From assembly GCA_030737835.1 (NCBI GenBank), contig CM060850.1, positions 1,577,788 to 1,641,787 of the forward strand: a stretch of 64,000 bases of DNA, read 5' to 3'. This document shows positions 1-10,501 of the stretch, in pieces. The stretch is from Acorus gramineus (taxonomy: Eukaryota; Streptophyta; Magnoliopsida; Acorales; Acoraceae). How positions within the stretch are numbered: the first letter of the stretch is position 1; every line of letters begins with the position of its first letter. Under the pieces are notes generated by a model, which worked only from the letters and a program-made list of their open reading frames with translations, did no database searches and was not told where the DNA came from. A program made the translations under genes and the position numbers.

Positions 1-172
1 GAGGAGAATTAATTTTGTGAACAGAAATGGCAAAGTTCTCAATGAAGTTACATATTTGTGCATGCATATGATGGAGATCTGTGTGGATGGGTGTGTTTGG
101 CTGTCATGCAGGCATATAGTTTATTTTCTTCTTTTTTTTGGTGTCAAAAACGATAACTTGTCCAATCCTTAC

Positions 173-249
173 TTTAAAACAGACTCAATCGTCCTCTCCA
201 AATAATCTGCACGGTTGCATGCCATTACCACAACAGCCGCTACTGGCAC
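173..249 (-). CDS. GNTI: GnTI catalytic-domain exon, intact copy
   Basis: This 77-nt minus-strand exon is bounded by an acceptor (TTTTCCAG) and a donor (AA/GTAAGG). It reads VPVAAVVVMACNRADYLERT then IESVLK, which is the beginning of the GnTI catalytic domain (the Arabidopsis protein has MPVAAVVVMACSRADYLERT at the same place). It begins in phase 0 and ends in phase 2. The rest of the catalytic domain should lie to the left, outside the window. It is the left member of a tandem pair; the right copy at 1395-1470 is damaged. Confidence 0.82.
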
Positions 250-1394
250 CTGGAAAATTAAGAACCACAGATAGTCCTTAGATGACAAAGATGTTGAGTT
301 GGGCGACCAAAGCAATCAACAAAGTCGGCCTCCCCTAATCCAAGTGATAGGTGAAAAGGCATTTTAAATATGCAAAAGATGAACATGGCTTGAAACATAC
401 AGCAACTGAAACATGTTCCTTGTAAGGTGTCTGCTTTCTATGAAGACGTATCTAAATAAAAGGAAAAAAAAGTGTCATCGGAGTGATTAATATAATTTCC
501 ATGAAAAGGCAGAAAAACAATGTGAATTCCATGTCTTAAGAGCAAAAAGTAACCTCCAAGATTAGCAAATGAATACAAAAAAATCAAGAACCAACAAAAA
601 TTGACATCTCAACATTTTCTATAACTAATTAGTACTAAATGAATAACCCAAATTTATTTAAGATGATAAAACAGAGCATTGCAAGAAAAACCCAGCACCT
701 TGAATACCAACTAAAACATTGAAGATTTTTCTTCAAAAAAAACAACCAATCTGACACACCTGCTCAAAAAAGAATGTATATAACATCTTATATCTTCTGA
801 AGATCAGAAATTCAAATAAAAAATACATAAAACCAAGTGGACTCCCGTTACTCCCACATCAAAAGCAAGTACATAAAACTTTTGAATCATTCACTTTTTT
901 TTTCTCTCTTTTTTTTTTTTTTTTTTTTTGGAGAAAAGGCTAGGAGACTCTTATTAAAAGAAACCCCCAGATAGACGGAGACAAGGGATCTTCTTACAAT
1001 AAAAAGAAGAAGAGGATGGAGAGAGGATATGACAAAATAAGGAGTGGGCTAACGGCTAACCATTCACTCTTGCTGTCAATAGAAAAAAAGAGTCACATTT
1101 TGCATGGTTCAAACTATTGTTTTTATGTAGGCTAGCAATCCAACCATCCCATATAAATCCGTAATTCCTCACAACAAATGTCACATAATTGTGAATAGTG
1201 TGAGCGGGAGTGTTAATTTTGTGAACAGAAAAACCAGCATGGAGGAGGATTAATTTGTAAACAGATAGATCATAGTTCTAAAAAATGTCCCATAATTTTG
1301 CATGCATGAGATCTGTGTGAGCAGATATGTTAGGCAGTGGTGCAGGCATATGGCTTTTTTTTTTTTTTCCATTGACGACTTGTCCAACCATTAC

Positions 1395-1470
1395 TCTAAA
1401 ACAGACTCAATTGTCCTCTCCAAATAATCGAACAGTTGCAGGCCATTACCACAACAACTGCTACCGACAC
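1395..1470 (-). pseudogene. duplicated GnTI exon with 1-nt deletion
   Basis: This is a second copy of the 173-249 exon, 76 nt instead of 77, with acceptor (TTTTCCAG) and donor (GA/GTAATG) kept. It reads VSVAVVVVMACN, and then a one-base deletion in the codons for the Arg-Ala-Asp stretch shifts the frame and destroys YLERT. If spliced into the transcript it would break the reading frame, so it must be skipped or the transcript is non-functional. It lies between exon 1 and the intact copy, in the same orientation. Confidence 0.75.
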
Positions 1471-2418
1471 CTGGAAAATCCTAAGAACCACAGATAATCC
1501 TCAGACGACAAAGATGTACATGGGAGTTGGGAAACCAAAGCAATCAACAAGGTCAACTTCTATCTTAATCCAAGTACAAGGTGAAAAGCATTTGTCCAAT
1601 TAAATATGCAAAAGATGAACATGGCTTGAAACATACAGCGACAGGTATGTGCTCCTCCGAATATGTCTGTGTTCCATGAAGATGTATCTAAAACAAACAA
1701 AAAACATCAACAGAGTGGTTCATTAAATTTCCACAAGAAAACAGGGAAAAAAAATTAAGGTGAAATCCATATATTAAGAAAAATATTCAACCCTAAGGAT
1801 TCTGGATGCACAGAAAAAATGATAAACCAACAAAATTTTACATCTCAACTTCGTACTAAATGAATAACCCAAATTTATTTAAGATGCTCATAAAGAGAAT
1901 CATAAGAAAAACTTGGCATCCTGATTATCAACTACAACATTAAAGAATACCAAAAAAAGGCAATCTAAACAATCTGTTCAATCTTCCATCAAAAAATAAA
2001 AACAATCTGTTCAAAAAAAGGAATGTATAGAGAATCCTTTATATTTTATTGAAAAATGGAAATGAAAAGAAACTACATATAACCAAGTGAACTAAAAATA
2101 TCAAAATCAAGTACATAAAAGCATAGAATCATTCACTCTTATTACAAAAAATTGTCAATTGAAAACAAGAGCCGCTTTTCCATGGTTCAAACTACTGTTT
2201 TATGCAGGCTAGCAATTCAACCATTCCATATAAATATATAATTCCGCACAAATTCAACTCGTGAGCGTTTTGATCCTTCCACAAGTAACTAAAGATCCAG
2301 TACTAATTCGCAGATCACCGAAATGATGAGCAGTTCTTTAAGATCGCGGGAAGAAACCCTAGAAACCAACCCTAGATCGTCAACTCTATTGCGCGCGCGA
2401 GAGAGATAAAGAGAGAAC

Positions 2419-2487
2419 CTGGATCAAGATGAAGGCGACGGCGGAGACAAGGAGGAGGAACCGCACGTCGCAGAAGTTCCTCGCCAT
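2419..2487 (-). CDS. GNTI: GnTI exon 1 (signal anchor), gene continues left
   Basis: N-acetylglucosaminyltransferase I is a Golgi type II membrane enzyme that adds the first GlcNAc to Man5 N-glycans. The minus strand from the ATG at 2487 encodes 23 residues, MARNFCDVRF followed by LLLVSAVAFILIQ, then a splice donor (CAG/GTTCTC). This is the short cytosolic tail and transmembrane anchor seen at the start of plant GnTI (Arabidopsis CGL1 starts in the same style and has the same exon end after IQ). The leader to the right carries a TTTAGGGTT box. A catalytic-domain exon lies further left on the same strand, which supports the call. The usual stem and coiled-coil exon beginning MRLF was not found in the intervening 2 kb. 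Sure of the family, less sure that the gene is functional. Confidence 0.8.
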
Positions 2488-3130
2488 CTTCGAAGGAGAT
2501 GCAAGGAGGCATCAACAAACGGGAACCCTAAAAAATCTCTTTCTATCAATACAGAGCGGAACAGTTGAAACCGCGAGTGTCTTTTGTTTTAAAAAGACTC
2601 GAATAAGTGGACTTTGCAGAGGTTTCTCGTAACCGCTGCATCCGACGATGAAGTGACAATGTATCGGAGAACAGGACTCGTGTGAATAGAAAATGAGGGT
2701 ACCTGTACCATTTTATATTAATTGATTCTACCATAACTTATAACTTAGTATTTTAGACATCCAAACATCTTCTTTAACATATTCGGCTTTATTTTAGAAT
2801 TTATTCAATGTTGTATTGCATCCAAACAGGGGTTATAAGATATTTTGATTTTATTTTATTTTATTTTAGAAAACATTCATATTTGAAAAAACAATAAGAG
2901 ATTAATTATGTTATTATATTTAATTATTTATATTATCGTAAATATTATGTTAAGGTTATTCTTATTATTTTTACTTATTGGTTAAAAATTAACTATAGTG
3001 AAATTTGATTATGTTTAAAAAAGATGACAGACTTTTTCATTAAAAAAAAATCCAATGATATAAATATGTTATTTGTAGTAATATAAAAAATAAATAACAT
3101 ATTTTTGATGTTATACATGCAAAAAATCCT
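2488..3130. other. GnTI leader/promoter side and AT-rich spacer
   Basis: The first part to about 2540 is the likely GnTI 5' leader, read leftward. The remainder is AT-rich sequence without recognisable coding exons. I see nothing else supported here. Confidence 0.4.
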
Positions 3131-3752
3131 GGGCTGGTTTGGTAAGGGTTAAGGTTTTGAGGATAAGTTATTATAATTTTAAGGAATAAAAAGTCCATCA
3201 ATTTTGTTCTCATGTACATCTATCAAAATTATAAAAAAATATTATTCTAGCCTTTAGCCCTCATTTAGATAAAGAAGTAAATTATTATGAAGTTTATGAC
3301 TATTCTAGTATAGATAAAGAATAAGTGATTTTTTTTATTTGATTGTGTTGTTAATTATTCTCGTTGGAAAAATGATAATAAAGTTTCTGTTGTTTAGCTA
3401 ACCATTGATAAATCGTGGATAAAATATGAATAAGGTGTAGATACTAATTTATAAAAAGTAAAAAAATGATTTTACCTATAGGTCCCTTGATTTATAATAG
3501 GTGATGAAATTTATTTGATAGTGAAACCACATATTTAAATGGTCTAAATAACTTATAATAACTAAAATTCTAAGGGGTAACAGAAAAAATTATACCACTT
3601 TATATCAGTTATTTCTGATATACAAATTCTCATTTATTATGATTTTCCAAACATCCATTTTCTATCTTGACCCTCTCTATTTCACCCTCAATGTCCCAAA
3701 CAAACACCGGACAAGTAATCATCTATGGTCACAATTACTTGCAAACCAGCCC
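3131..3752. mobile_element. MITE-like element with short terminal inverted repeats
   Basis: The left end reads GGGCTGGTTTGGTAAG and the right end, reverse-complemented, reads GGGCTGGTTTGCAAG. The 622-bp interior is AT-rich and has no open frame of note. No convincing target-site duplication was found, so the superfamily is uncertain (PIF/Harbinger-like ends are possible). Confidence 0.55.
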
Positions 3753-6057
3753 TTAATTAACAGATTTTTCCCCTTTTAATTGAACATTTTTGCCCTTATT
3801 AATTCTAAAAGTAAACCCACATGCCCTTCACCTTGCATAAACGAATTCTCCATGTTAAACTCTACGACCCTTTACCTTCCCCTTGCAGAAACGGCTCCCT
3901 CGCCTTCCCCAACATGCCGACCCATCGTATTCAACGACCTCTCAACTTGCTCCACACGCCATTCAAGAGCTTCATCACCAATACACATTCATCTATATAA
4001 ATAGACCCATGGTCAGTTCGTTTTTCTCCCTCTACGGTTGTTATTTTGGTCTTCGAAGGTCGGTCCGTTCATTTGGGGTTTTTGTTATGGATTTTGTTGT
4101 TTATGTTTCTTTTCTTTTTGTTCTTTTTTTTTTGTGAACCAACAAGAGCATCAAATGTTTTTTTGTGCCAGTTATAATTGTTTTAAGTTGGGTCAAATTG
4201 TTAATCGTGGATGTTCTGATGTGGGTTTTGACATTTTGTGTGTGTGTGTGTATTTATGAATGAATTGGTTTTTCGGTGATAGATTGTTATTTTGTCCGTC
4301 TTGGAATTGTATTTTTGGGAATGATTGTATCGGAGAGTTTGGATTCTTTTCCTCATAAAATCCTTGTCTTTGTTGGGCTTAATTTTTACTTTAAAATGGT
4401 GTTTTTTTTTTCATTATTGTTGGATCTCACTTAGATTCACTTTTGTTGTTTGTTTTCCTCTTATATTTTGTTATTTTTAAAAAGTTCATATATCACATAT
4501 TGCTATGTTTAGTGATTATTATTATTTTTTTGTTTGGATGATTCAATGAAATTGTATTCTTTACGTTGGATGGCATTATAGAGGTATTGTGCTACCCCCA
4601 TTTTCCCTAGACCCTGATATCGGAAACAACACGTTTGAATTGTTGCAGTATTGTTTTTACTTGTCTATCTAAATGTTCTTCATTTAGTGATAATTGTTTC
4701 TTGGCCTTTAGTTCAGTCCTGTCAATTATATAACCCCGATTTTATATCATCAGCCTAATGTTTCAGCCCGAAATTCAATGACCATGAAAATTTTCATGTC
4801 ACACGACTGCTATGGGAAATATTGAATGATCTCTTTTTACCTTTTAGTGTCTGCAGAATGTGATTTTGTTTTTGGTGCTCTTTGCATGAGAAAGCCTTCC
4901 TTCATTAAGCCATCATCTTTTGTTGAATATGGAGATTAAATGGATGAAATCCAAAAATGGAAGTTCAATGGGATGACTTGTCATAAGGAGTAGCTTTAGA
5001 AGGGTGGTGGATGAGTGGGATACTTTTTTTTTTTTTTCCATTTTAAATCCTTTGTTTTTTTTTTTTGCAAGCTTTTGTGATTTGCTGTTATCTTTTGGTA
5101 CTGTAGCATCTTTCTTTGGTTCGGTTTTCTTCAATGTTAGAGAGAAACAACATATGGTTATTCATAATCCTTAAATTTAGCGACGAAAGGCCTTGCATAA
5201 AGAATGTGTCCAAGGAAGTAGGAAAAATTCAAGAGGAACAGATCTGAGTGATGAGCAAGTTTACAGCATATGCCTGCAGTAGCACAATATCTTAGATGAA
5301 CTGTACGTGTTTCGTTGTCTTTGGATTGTGTTGGAGAGATTGCATTATTTTCTCTCTTATTGCCTTTTTTGGGTTGCGTTCTTTTTTCATTTTTTTAAAA
5401 GTGGTTTTAAATATAGATAAAAAAAAAATAGATTTTCTTGTTGAATATAGATAAAAAAATTTCAAGATGAATTTTGTTTTGGCGGTTGATGGATCACCCT
5501 TAGGTTGACTAAAAAGGTTTTTGTTTGGTAGATTTCAATGAAATCTTATGGTTTACCTTGGATAGCCTTAATAGATTTAGCCCTCATTTTTCTCTATACC
5601 CTGAGATTGAAAATGACCAGTGTTAAGTGTTGTGGTGTTGTTTGTTGTCTGTTATTTTTCCCTCCTATAATTGCCAAGAGTAGTAAGATTACTAGAAATT
5701 GAGTGTGTTCATGGTTTTCTTTAGTGACTCTTATAGGTCCTTCTTAATTTCTCAACATACAAATATTCATGCATTTCGAATGCATGAATATTGTTTTAAT
5801 ATGTTAGTGTTTATTGTTTTAAATGTTGTTTAAGTAAATATTGTTTTGAATGTTTGTATGATTAGTTATGTTTATTGTTTAGGTTAATATGTTGTTTATG
5901 TTGGTGATTATTGTTTTAGATGTTTGGTAATTCATTTACTTCTTTTAAATTGTATAAAATTATGTTCAAACATAGCCTCATTAATAATAATGTTTTATTA
6001 CAAAAAATTTCAAATAGAATGATAAGGCAAATAAATTCATGAGCTCTCCTCTCTTTT
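3753..6057. other. intergenic; TATA-like site and a diverged internal duplication
   Basis: A TATA-like CTATATAAATAGA lies near 3994 on the plus strand, followed by a T-rich, intron-like stretch without a convincing coding exon, so a non-coding transcript is possible but unproven. A segment near 4545-4680 recurs in diverged form near 5525-5650; both pass through TGAAAT, then TTGGAT, then CCCT with a GA-rich tail. Confidence 0.4.
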
Positions 6058-6209
6058 TTTACCAACCATTCGGGTCGGACTTGGGTCCGGGTCGGGTCCA
6101 CATTTTCTTGAACCCGTCAGGTCCTGGGTTGAACTCAGACCCGCCGGGTCCTGCCACGGGTTGGATTTGAGTCCACCCTGACCCGGCCCGGACCATGCAA
6201 AATATGACA
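6058..6209. repeat. GGGTC-rich low-complexity tract
   Basis: The stretch is dominated by CGGGTC/GACCCG and GGGTTG words and is GC-rich against AT-rich surroundings. The open frame across it exists only because the words lack stop codons. It may be an older relative of the adjacent hAT-type element. Confidence 0.45.
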
Positions 6210-6217
6210 CATAAGTT

Positions 6218-6663
6218 TAGGGCTGCAACTTGGGTCTGGTTGAACCCGAACCTGACGGGTTGAACCCAATCGAGTTCGGGTTCGAGTTTCGTCAATTCGG
6301 GTTGAGTCACAAATCGGGTTGGGTTCGGGTTGGCCTCACTCACAACCCGACCCAACCCGAACCCGTATAATAATTCTAATATGGGTAGTCCAAATTTTAA
6401 GTAAACCTAGCTAATCTTATAGGTTAAGTAGGGTTGATTTATTTAATTTGCATATCATGTTAGAAATTCGGGTTGGGTTGAGTTGGTCCAATTCGGGTTG
6501 GGGTCGGCTTAGTCCAATTCGGGTTGGATTCGGGTTGGTTCAATTCAGGTTGAAAATCGAGTTGAAAATCAAGTTGGATCAGGTTAAGATTGAATAGTTT
6601 AGAATTCAGGTTGAGTTCGGGTTAGAATCAACACGAATTTAATCAGCCTGAGTTGTAGCCCTA
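6218..6663. mobile_element. non-autonomous hAT element with perfect 8-bp target duplication
   Basis: The left end is TAGGGCTGCAACTTGGG and the right end, reverse-complemented, is TAGGGCTACAACTCAGG. The flanks are the identical 8-mer CATAAGTT at 6210-6217 and 6664-6671. An 8-bp duplication with TAGGG-type ends is diagnostic of hAT transposons. The 446-bp body is built of GGGTTGGGTTCGGGTT-like words and encodes nothing. A relative in opposite orientation lies at 16106-16492. Confidence 0.85.
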
Positions 6664-7117
6664 CATAAGTTTGATGTCCAGTGTAAAATCATGTCTCATG
6701 TTTTCAAAGCACACACACTTCTCATAGAGAAAAAGTTGTAATAAAAAAAATTAACTAGGGGATATCTTTTTTAATGAAGTTTTATATGTTCGCGCCATGG
6801 ACAATTGATCAGCTATAGTTTTGAGTATGAGATGCACGTCATTAGAGAAACCTCTCCTTTGATTTTTTTAATTTTTATTTTAAAGTTTTATATGTGGTGT
6901 GTGAATTAATCCAGACACGGTTGGGCCATTTTGGATTTGACAGGTTAGACATATCTGTTTATTTATTTCATAAAAATTGTCACTTAAACCTTATTTATAA
7001 TTAATTCTCACGATAAATATATATATAAAGAGTGCTGATACATTCATATTTGTTTTGCGTTTTAAAAGTTATCGAAACGACTTGTGCACTGCTATATATT
7101 GCACTGTATGAAAAAAA
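6664..7117. other. intergenic, AT-rich
   Basis: There is no gene, RNA or repeat I can support between the hAT element and the foldback element. Confidence 0.3.
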
Positions 7118-7590
7118 AATTATTTTTTTTTAAAAAAAAATCTATATAACTATGTGTACACTGTCTAAAATTCATATAACCCTCTAATATTTTTGAAGTT
7201 ATTTAACCCCCTGAAAACGCCTATGTAACTTTCCTAAGCTAAATTTCTGTTGATAAATGATGAATATTATGTTTGATTAACTTTGATTGAAACCGAATAG
7301 ATTAAAAATCCTTCACAATATGTTAAATATGGAAAATCATTTATAAATAACGATTTTCTCTCTTTGAACAGATTATCACAATCTAGAAAGGTAAATCGTC
7401 ATTTATGGAAGGTTTTGAATTACTGTGATTTCAGTTAGTGTTAATCGGTTGGAATATTTGTACAATATTCATCATTTGGCAACGAAAGTTTAACTCATGG
7501 GGCTATTTGGATTTACATATATATTTTCAGAGGGTTATATAGATTTCAATCAATTTGTAACAGGTTATTTGAATTTTTTCCTTTTTAAAA
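7118..7590. mobile_element. foldback MITE (near full-length inverted repeat)
   Basis: The left arm (CATATAACCCTC, then AACCCCCTGAAAACGCC) pairs with the reverse complement of the right arm (TATATAACCCTCTGAAAA). The arms extend through most of the element, to a centre near 7350. A member of the same family, with the same CCATATAACCCC words, lies at 36645-37165. Confidence 0.6.
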
Positions 7591-8360
7591 AGAAAAAATT
7601 ATATATCTCAATATATAATTTACTTTTATAGCAGTATGTTTACAAAAAACAAAAATTGATGAGGAACTTAACCTCATCGGCGTAGATGCAATATAAGTGA
7701 ATTTTTAAGAGGTACGTATGCAGTTACTTTTTAAAAGGAGAATAACACTATAATATTCATTTAATAAAGATATAAATGCAAATTTTCCAAAGAAAAATAT
7801 TGATACTCTATATTTCCAATCAGCTGGTTCTCATTGTCAGTAAGTGCATGTCAAGTATAAGTATTTACGCAGTGTACATCCTTGTCAGATACGGATTCAG
7901 AGTATATATATATATATAAGATAATTTAGCAAAATTAGATTTATTAATTTGAATTTTGCTGATCAGACAGAGACGTGAGTTGTTTTTTTTTTTTTCTTTT
8001 TCAAGAAAATTTAAGAAGATAAATACACCTTTCCATAGAGAGCTCCAACCATTAAAACAAAAGAAAATAAGTTTATGGCCGGCATAGATAGAATAGGATA
8101 AGAACCACTTGAATAAATGTTTGGATTAGATGTTGCTTAGCTTACGAAATAGCCAACATGGTTAAAACAAGTGTGGCGCAAGCTTTTAAGTGGTGTGGTC
8201 AATTGATCCCATCAAAAAATTAACTATAAAAAAATATATCAAAGTTTAGCCCTGCTCAGAATTTGATTTATTAAAAACTATACAATACACCCATTTTGGG
8301 AAAAGAAAAAATAGTGGGACTGGGACCCTTTATTTTTCTATCAAACTCAGCAGACTCGTC
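7591..8360. other. intergenic, AT-rich
   Basis: Only short AT microsatellites (around 7900-7918) and T runs are seen. No coding exon was recognised. Confidence 0.3.
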
Positions 8361-8424
8361 AATGACCTAGATAGACACGTCGAACATGGACGAACGGATG
8401 CACCGATTGTTGACGGTCACAGGC

Positions 8425-8757
8425 GACGGCAAGGGCACGACGACGACGACAACGACGGCAAGGGCACGACGACGACGGCAAGGGCACGACGGCAACAGCG
8501 ACGGCAAGGGCACGACGGCGACGACGACGGCAAGGGCACGACGGCGACAGCGACGGCAAGGGCACGACGGCAACAGCGACGGCAAGGGCACGACGGTGAC
8601 GACGACGGCAAGGGCACGACGGTAACAGCGACGGCAAGGGCACGACGGCGACGGCGACGGCAAGGGCACGACGGCGACGGCAAGGGCACGACGGCGACGA
8701 CGACGGCAAGGGCACGACGGCGACGACGACGGCAAGGGCACGACTGCGACGGCAAGG
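8425..8757. repeat. GC-rich minisatellite of GACGGCAAGGGCACGACG units
   Basis: About fifteen repeats of a GACGGCAAGGGCACGACG core are separated by 0-15 bases of GACGAC/GGCGAC spacer, so periods are 18, 21, 24 or 33 nt, all multiples of three. The array gives stop-free frames on both strands; these are a by-product of the repeat and not evidence of a gene. It sits in what would be the internal leader of the copia-type element whose LTR lies to the right. Confidence 0.8.
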
Positions 8758-8801
8758 AGGATACCAAGGGGTGTTTTTAGATCTCGCGAGCAAAATTCCT
8801 C

Positions 8802-8838
8802 CCCCGCTTCGATTGAAGACTCTTCAATCGAAGCGGGG
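8802..8838. repeat. perfect 18-bp inverted repeat, 1-nt loop
   Basis: CCCCGCTTCGATTGAAGA is followed by one base and then its exact reverse complement. It lies between the retroelement primer-binding site and the minisatellite, so in the element's RNA it would form a strong hairpin in the leader. Confidence 0.85.
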
Positions 8839-8883
8839 AAGAGAAAGAGAAATTTTTGTGGATCTAGGATTTTTGAGGTGGAG

Positions 8884-9300
8884 GCTCTGATACCATGTTA
8901 GAATAAAGAAAAGGGAATTATTGTTATTATATTAGAGGAGTCAAAGGGCTCTATTTATAGATACATAGAGGAAACCCTAAAATACAGATAAGGAATCTAA
9001 GAAAACTAGGAAACTAATAATATCACAATAATGACAATAAAGATATAATATTATCCTAATAATGATTCTTTAACAATAACAAACACATATAACACATATA
9101 ACAAACACATATAACAAAACACATATAACAAGATATAACAAACACATATAACACATAACATATAACAAAACACATATAACAAGATATAACAAACACATAT
9201 AACACATATAACAAACACATATAACAAAACAGTCACACTTTGATTCATTGATTCCCTCTTAACAAACAATGCCAGAATGAACAAGAATGAACAATCCCAG
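8884..9300 (-). mobile_element. copia-type LTR with primer-binding site, truncated element
   Basis: On the minus strand an LTR end (TTCTAACA) is followed directly by TGGTATCAGAGC (8884-8895), the primer-binding site complementary to initiator tRNA-Met used by many Ty1/copia elements. The LTR therefore runs rightward on the plus strand from TGTTAG at 8896. Its outer end is not certain (about 9300). The LTR holds a purine-rich tandem tract of AACACATATAAC words at 9070-9235. The internal region to the left contains only the hairpin and minisatellite; no gag or pol was seen, so the element is a remnant or leader-only derivative. Confidence 0.7.
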
Positions 9301-9980
9301 ACTGATATCCAATATCTAGATTCGTAGATTTTAAAAAATTAGAATAGGTACAACTATTTTTTAAATAATTAAAATGTTTAAATATAGAGATAGTTGGATG
9401 ATCAAGTGATAAATTAGGAATGAAAACGTGTAATCAAGGTTTCAAGCCTTCTCGTCATTTTCTGTGATATCTAAAAGATAGCTGAAAGATTAATTACAGA
9501 TTATGATTAAAGATAAAATATGATTAAATTTGAACAATATAAATGCAAATATATAATTTTATACTATATCAATTCAGATATTTTTCCATAGCTGAGTCAT
9601 ATCCACATATTTTTAATTTTTCAATAATACTGGATAACTAATCGGAGATGAGATTCAATAAATGATGCATTTTTTCTCAGTTCTCAACCAAGGACTTCCG
9701 TGTGTTTAAATTTGCCATAAATATAATGTCTTATACATGACATGAACCATGTTAAAAAAAAAAAATTATGAATAAACTTAAGAATAATCCCGCCTGTAGT
9801 TCACTCATGTTTTGATTTTTTCATAAATAGTAAAACATATATACTTTTATAAAAAAATTATATGGACTAATTGGATGAAAAATATAAAAAATACATTGTT
9901 ACCAATGTATATGGTTTACATAGCCATCAAGATATATAGTTGGTCTGCTAGACCGTCTGCGTAATGACACATTTAGAGTA
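9301..9980. other. intergenic, AT-rich
   Basis: No gene or repeat that I can support. Confidence 0.3.
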
Positions 9981-10230
9981 GGTATTTTTAAGTTCCCACA
10001 AACCATAGGATTTAATGATCAATCTCTCATTTCTTCGTATTTTGGTTTTAGTTCTCTAGATTTAAAAGATATATTCCTTTTTAGTCCCTCCCATAATTTA
10101 GGGATAGATCCCTTCCAGGGACTAAAAAGAAACATATTTTTTAAATCTTGAGACTAAAACCAAAATACGAAGAAGTGAGGGATCGATCACTAAATCTAAT
10201 GGTTCACGGGGACTTAAAAATAAAAAATCC
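9981..10230. mobile_element. foldback MITE, about 250 bp
   Basis: The left half (TATTTTTAAGTTCCC, CTTCGTATTTTGGTTTTAG, CTTTTTAGTCCC) is matched by the reverse complement of the right half (ATTTTTAAGTCCCC, CTTCGTATTTTGGTTTTAG, CTTTTTAGTCCC). Nearly the whole element is one long palindrome, centred near 10105. Confidence 0.75.
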
Positions 10231-10421
10231 TATATTTTTTAGGATTTTTTGCATATATACCCCTAAAAAAATGTATTATCAAAATACCCCTCTTAACTTT
10301 ATTTCCGTCAATATCCTTTAAAAAAGAAAAAATTTACATGAGTGCCATTTTGAAGGAAATTTATGCACACTATATATATTTATTATTTGGGACTAATCAA
10401 AACTTGATCCCTCCCAGCTTA

Positions 10422-10429
10422 TTATATAA
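10422..10429 (+). promoter_or_regulatory. TATA-like box of the UGT gene
   Basis: TTATATAA lies 73 bp upstream of the UGT start codon, a usual spacing for a plant gene with a short leader. Confidence 0.4.
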
Positions 10430-10501
10430 TCAGGCCCCTAACATCTGTAGTAGAAACAACACTGAGAAAAAGCACCACCACTACGACCACAAGATCAAAG
10501 C

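Larger units (their letters stand above)
1..2250. repeat. tandem duplication of about 1.1-1.2 kb within GnTI
   Basis: Two diverged copies lie head to tail, about 1-1180 and 1222-2250. Matching landmarks are the GnTI exon (173-249 and 1395-1470), the segment GCAAAAGATGAACATGG near 370 and 1610, and the segment beginning ATGGTTCAAACTA near 1104 and 2182. The offset shrinks from about 1221 to 1078 bp, because the first copy holds about 140 extra bases, including a long T run around 898-930. Only the exon has coding potential; the rest is AT-rich intron. The left edge is outside the window. Confidence 0.78.

Noticed and set aside
2429-2632. Plus-strand frame MKATAETRRRNRTSQ
   Set aside because: It is antisense to GnTI exon 1, which has a recognisable protein and a splice donor.
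6059-6355. Minus-strand frame rich in GPN and NPT repeats
   Set aside because: It is produced by GGGTC/GGGTT low-complexity words and crosses the boundary of an hAT element.
8359-8793. Long overlapping frames on both strands rich in PLPS/PCRRR or DGKGTT repeats
   Set aside because: They are translations of the GC-rich minisatellite in every frame. There is no start context, domain or splice evidence.
9051-9284. Minus-strand frame with repeated YVFVICVICV
   Set aside because: It is a translation of the AACACATATAAC tandem tract inside the copia LTR.
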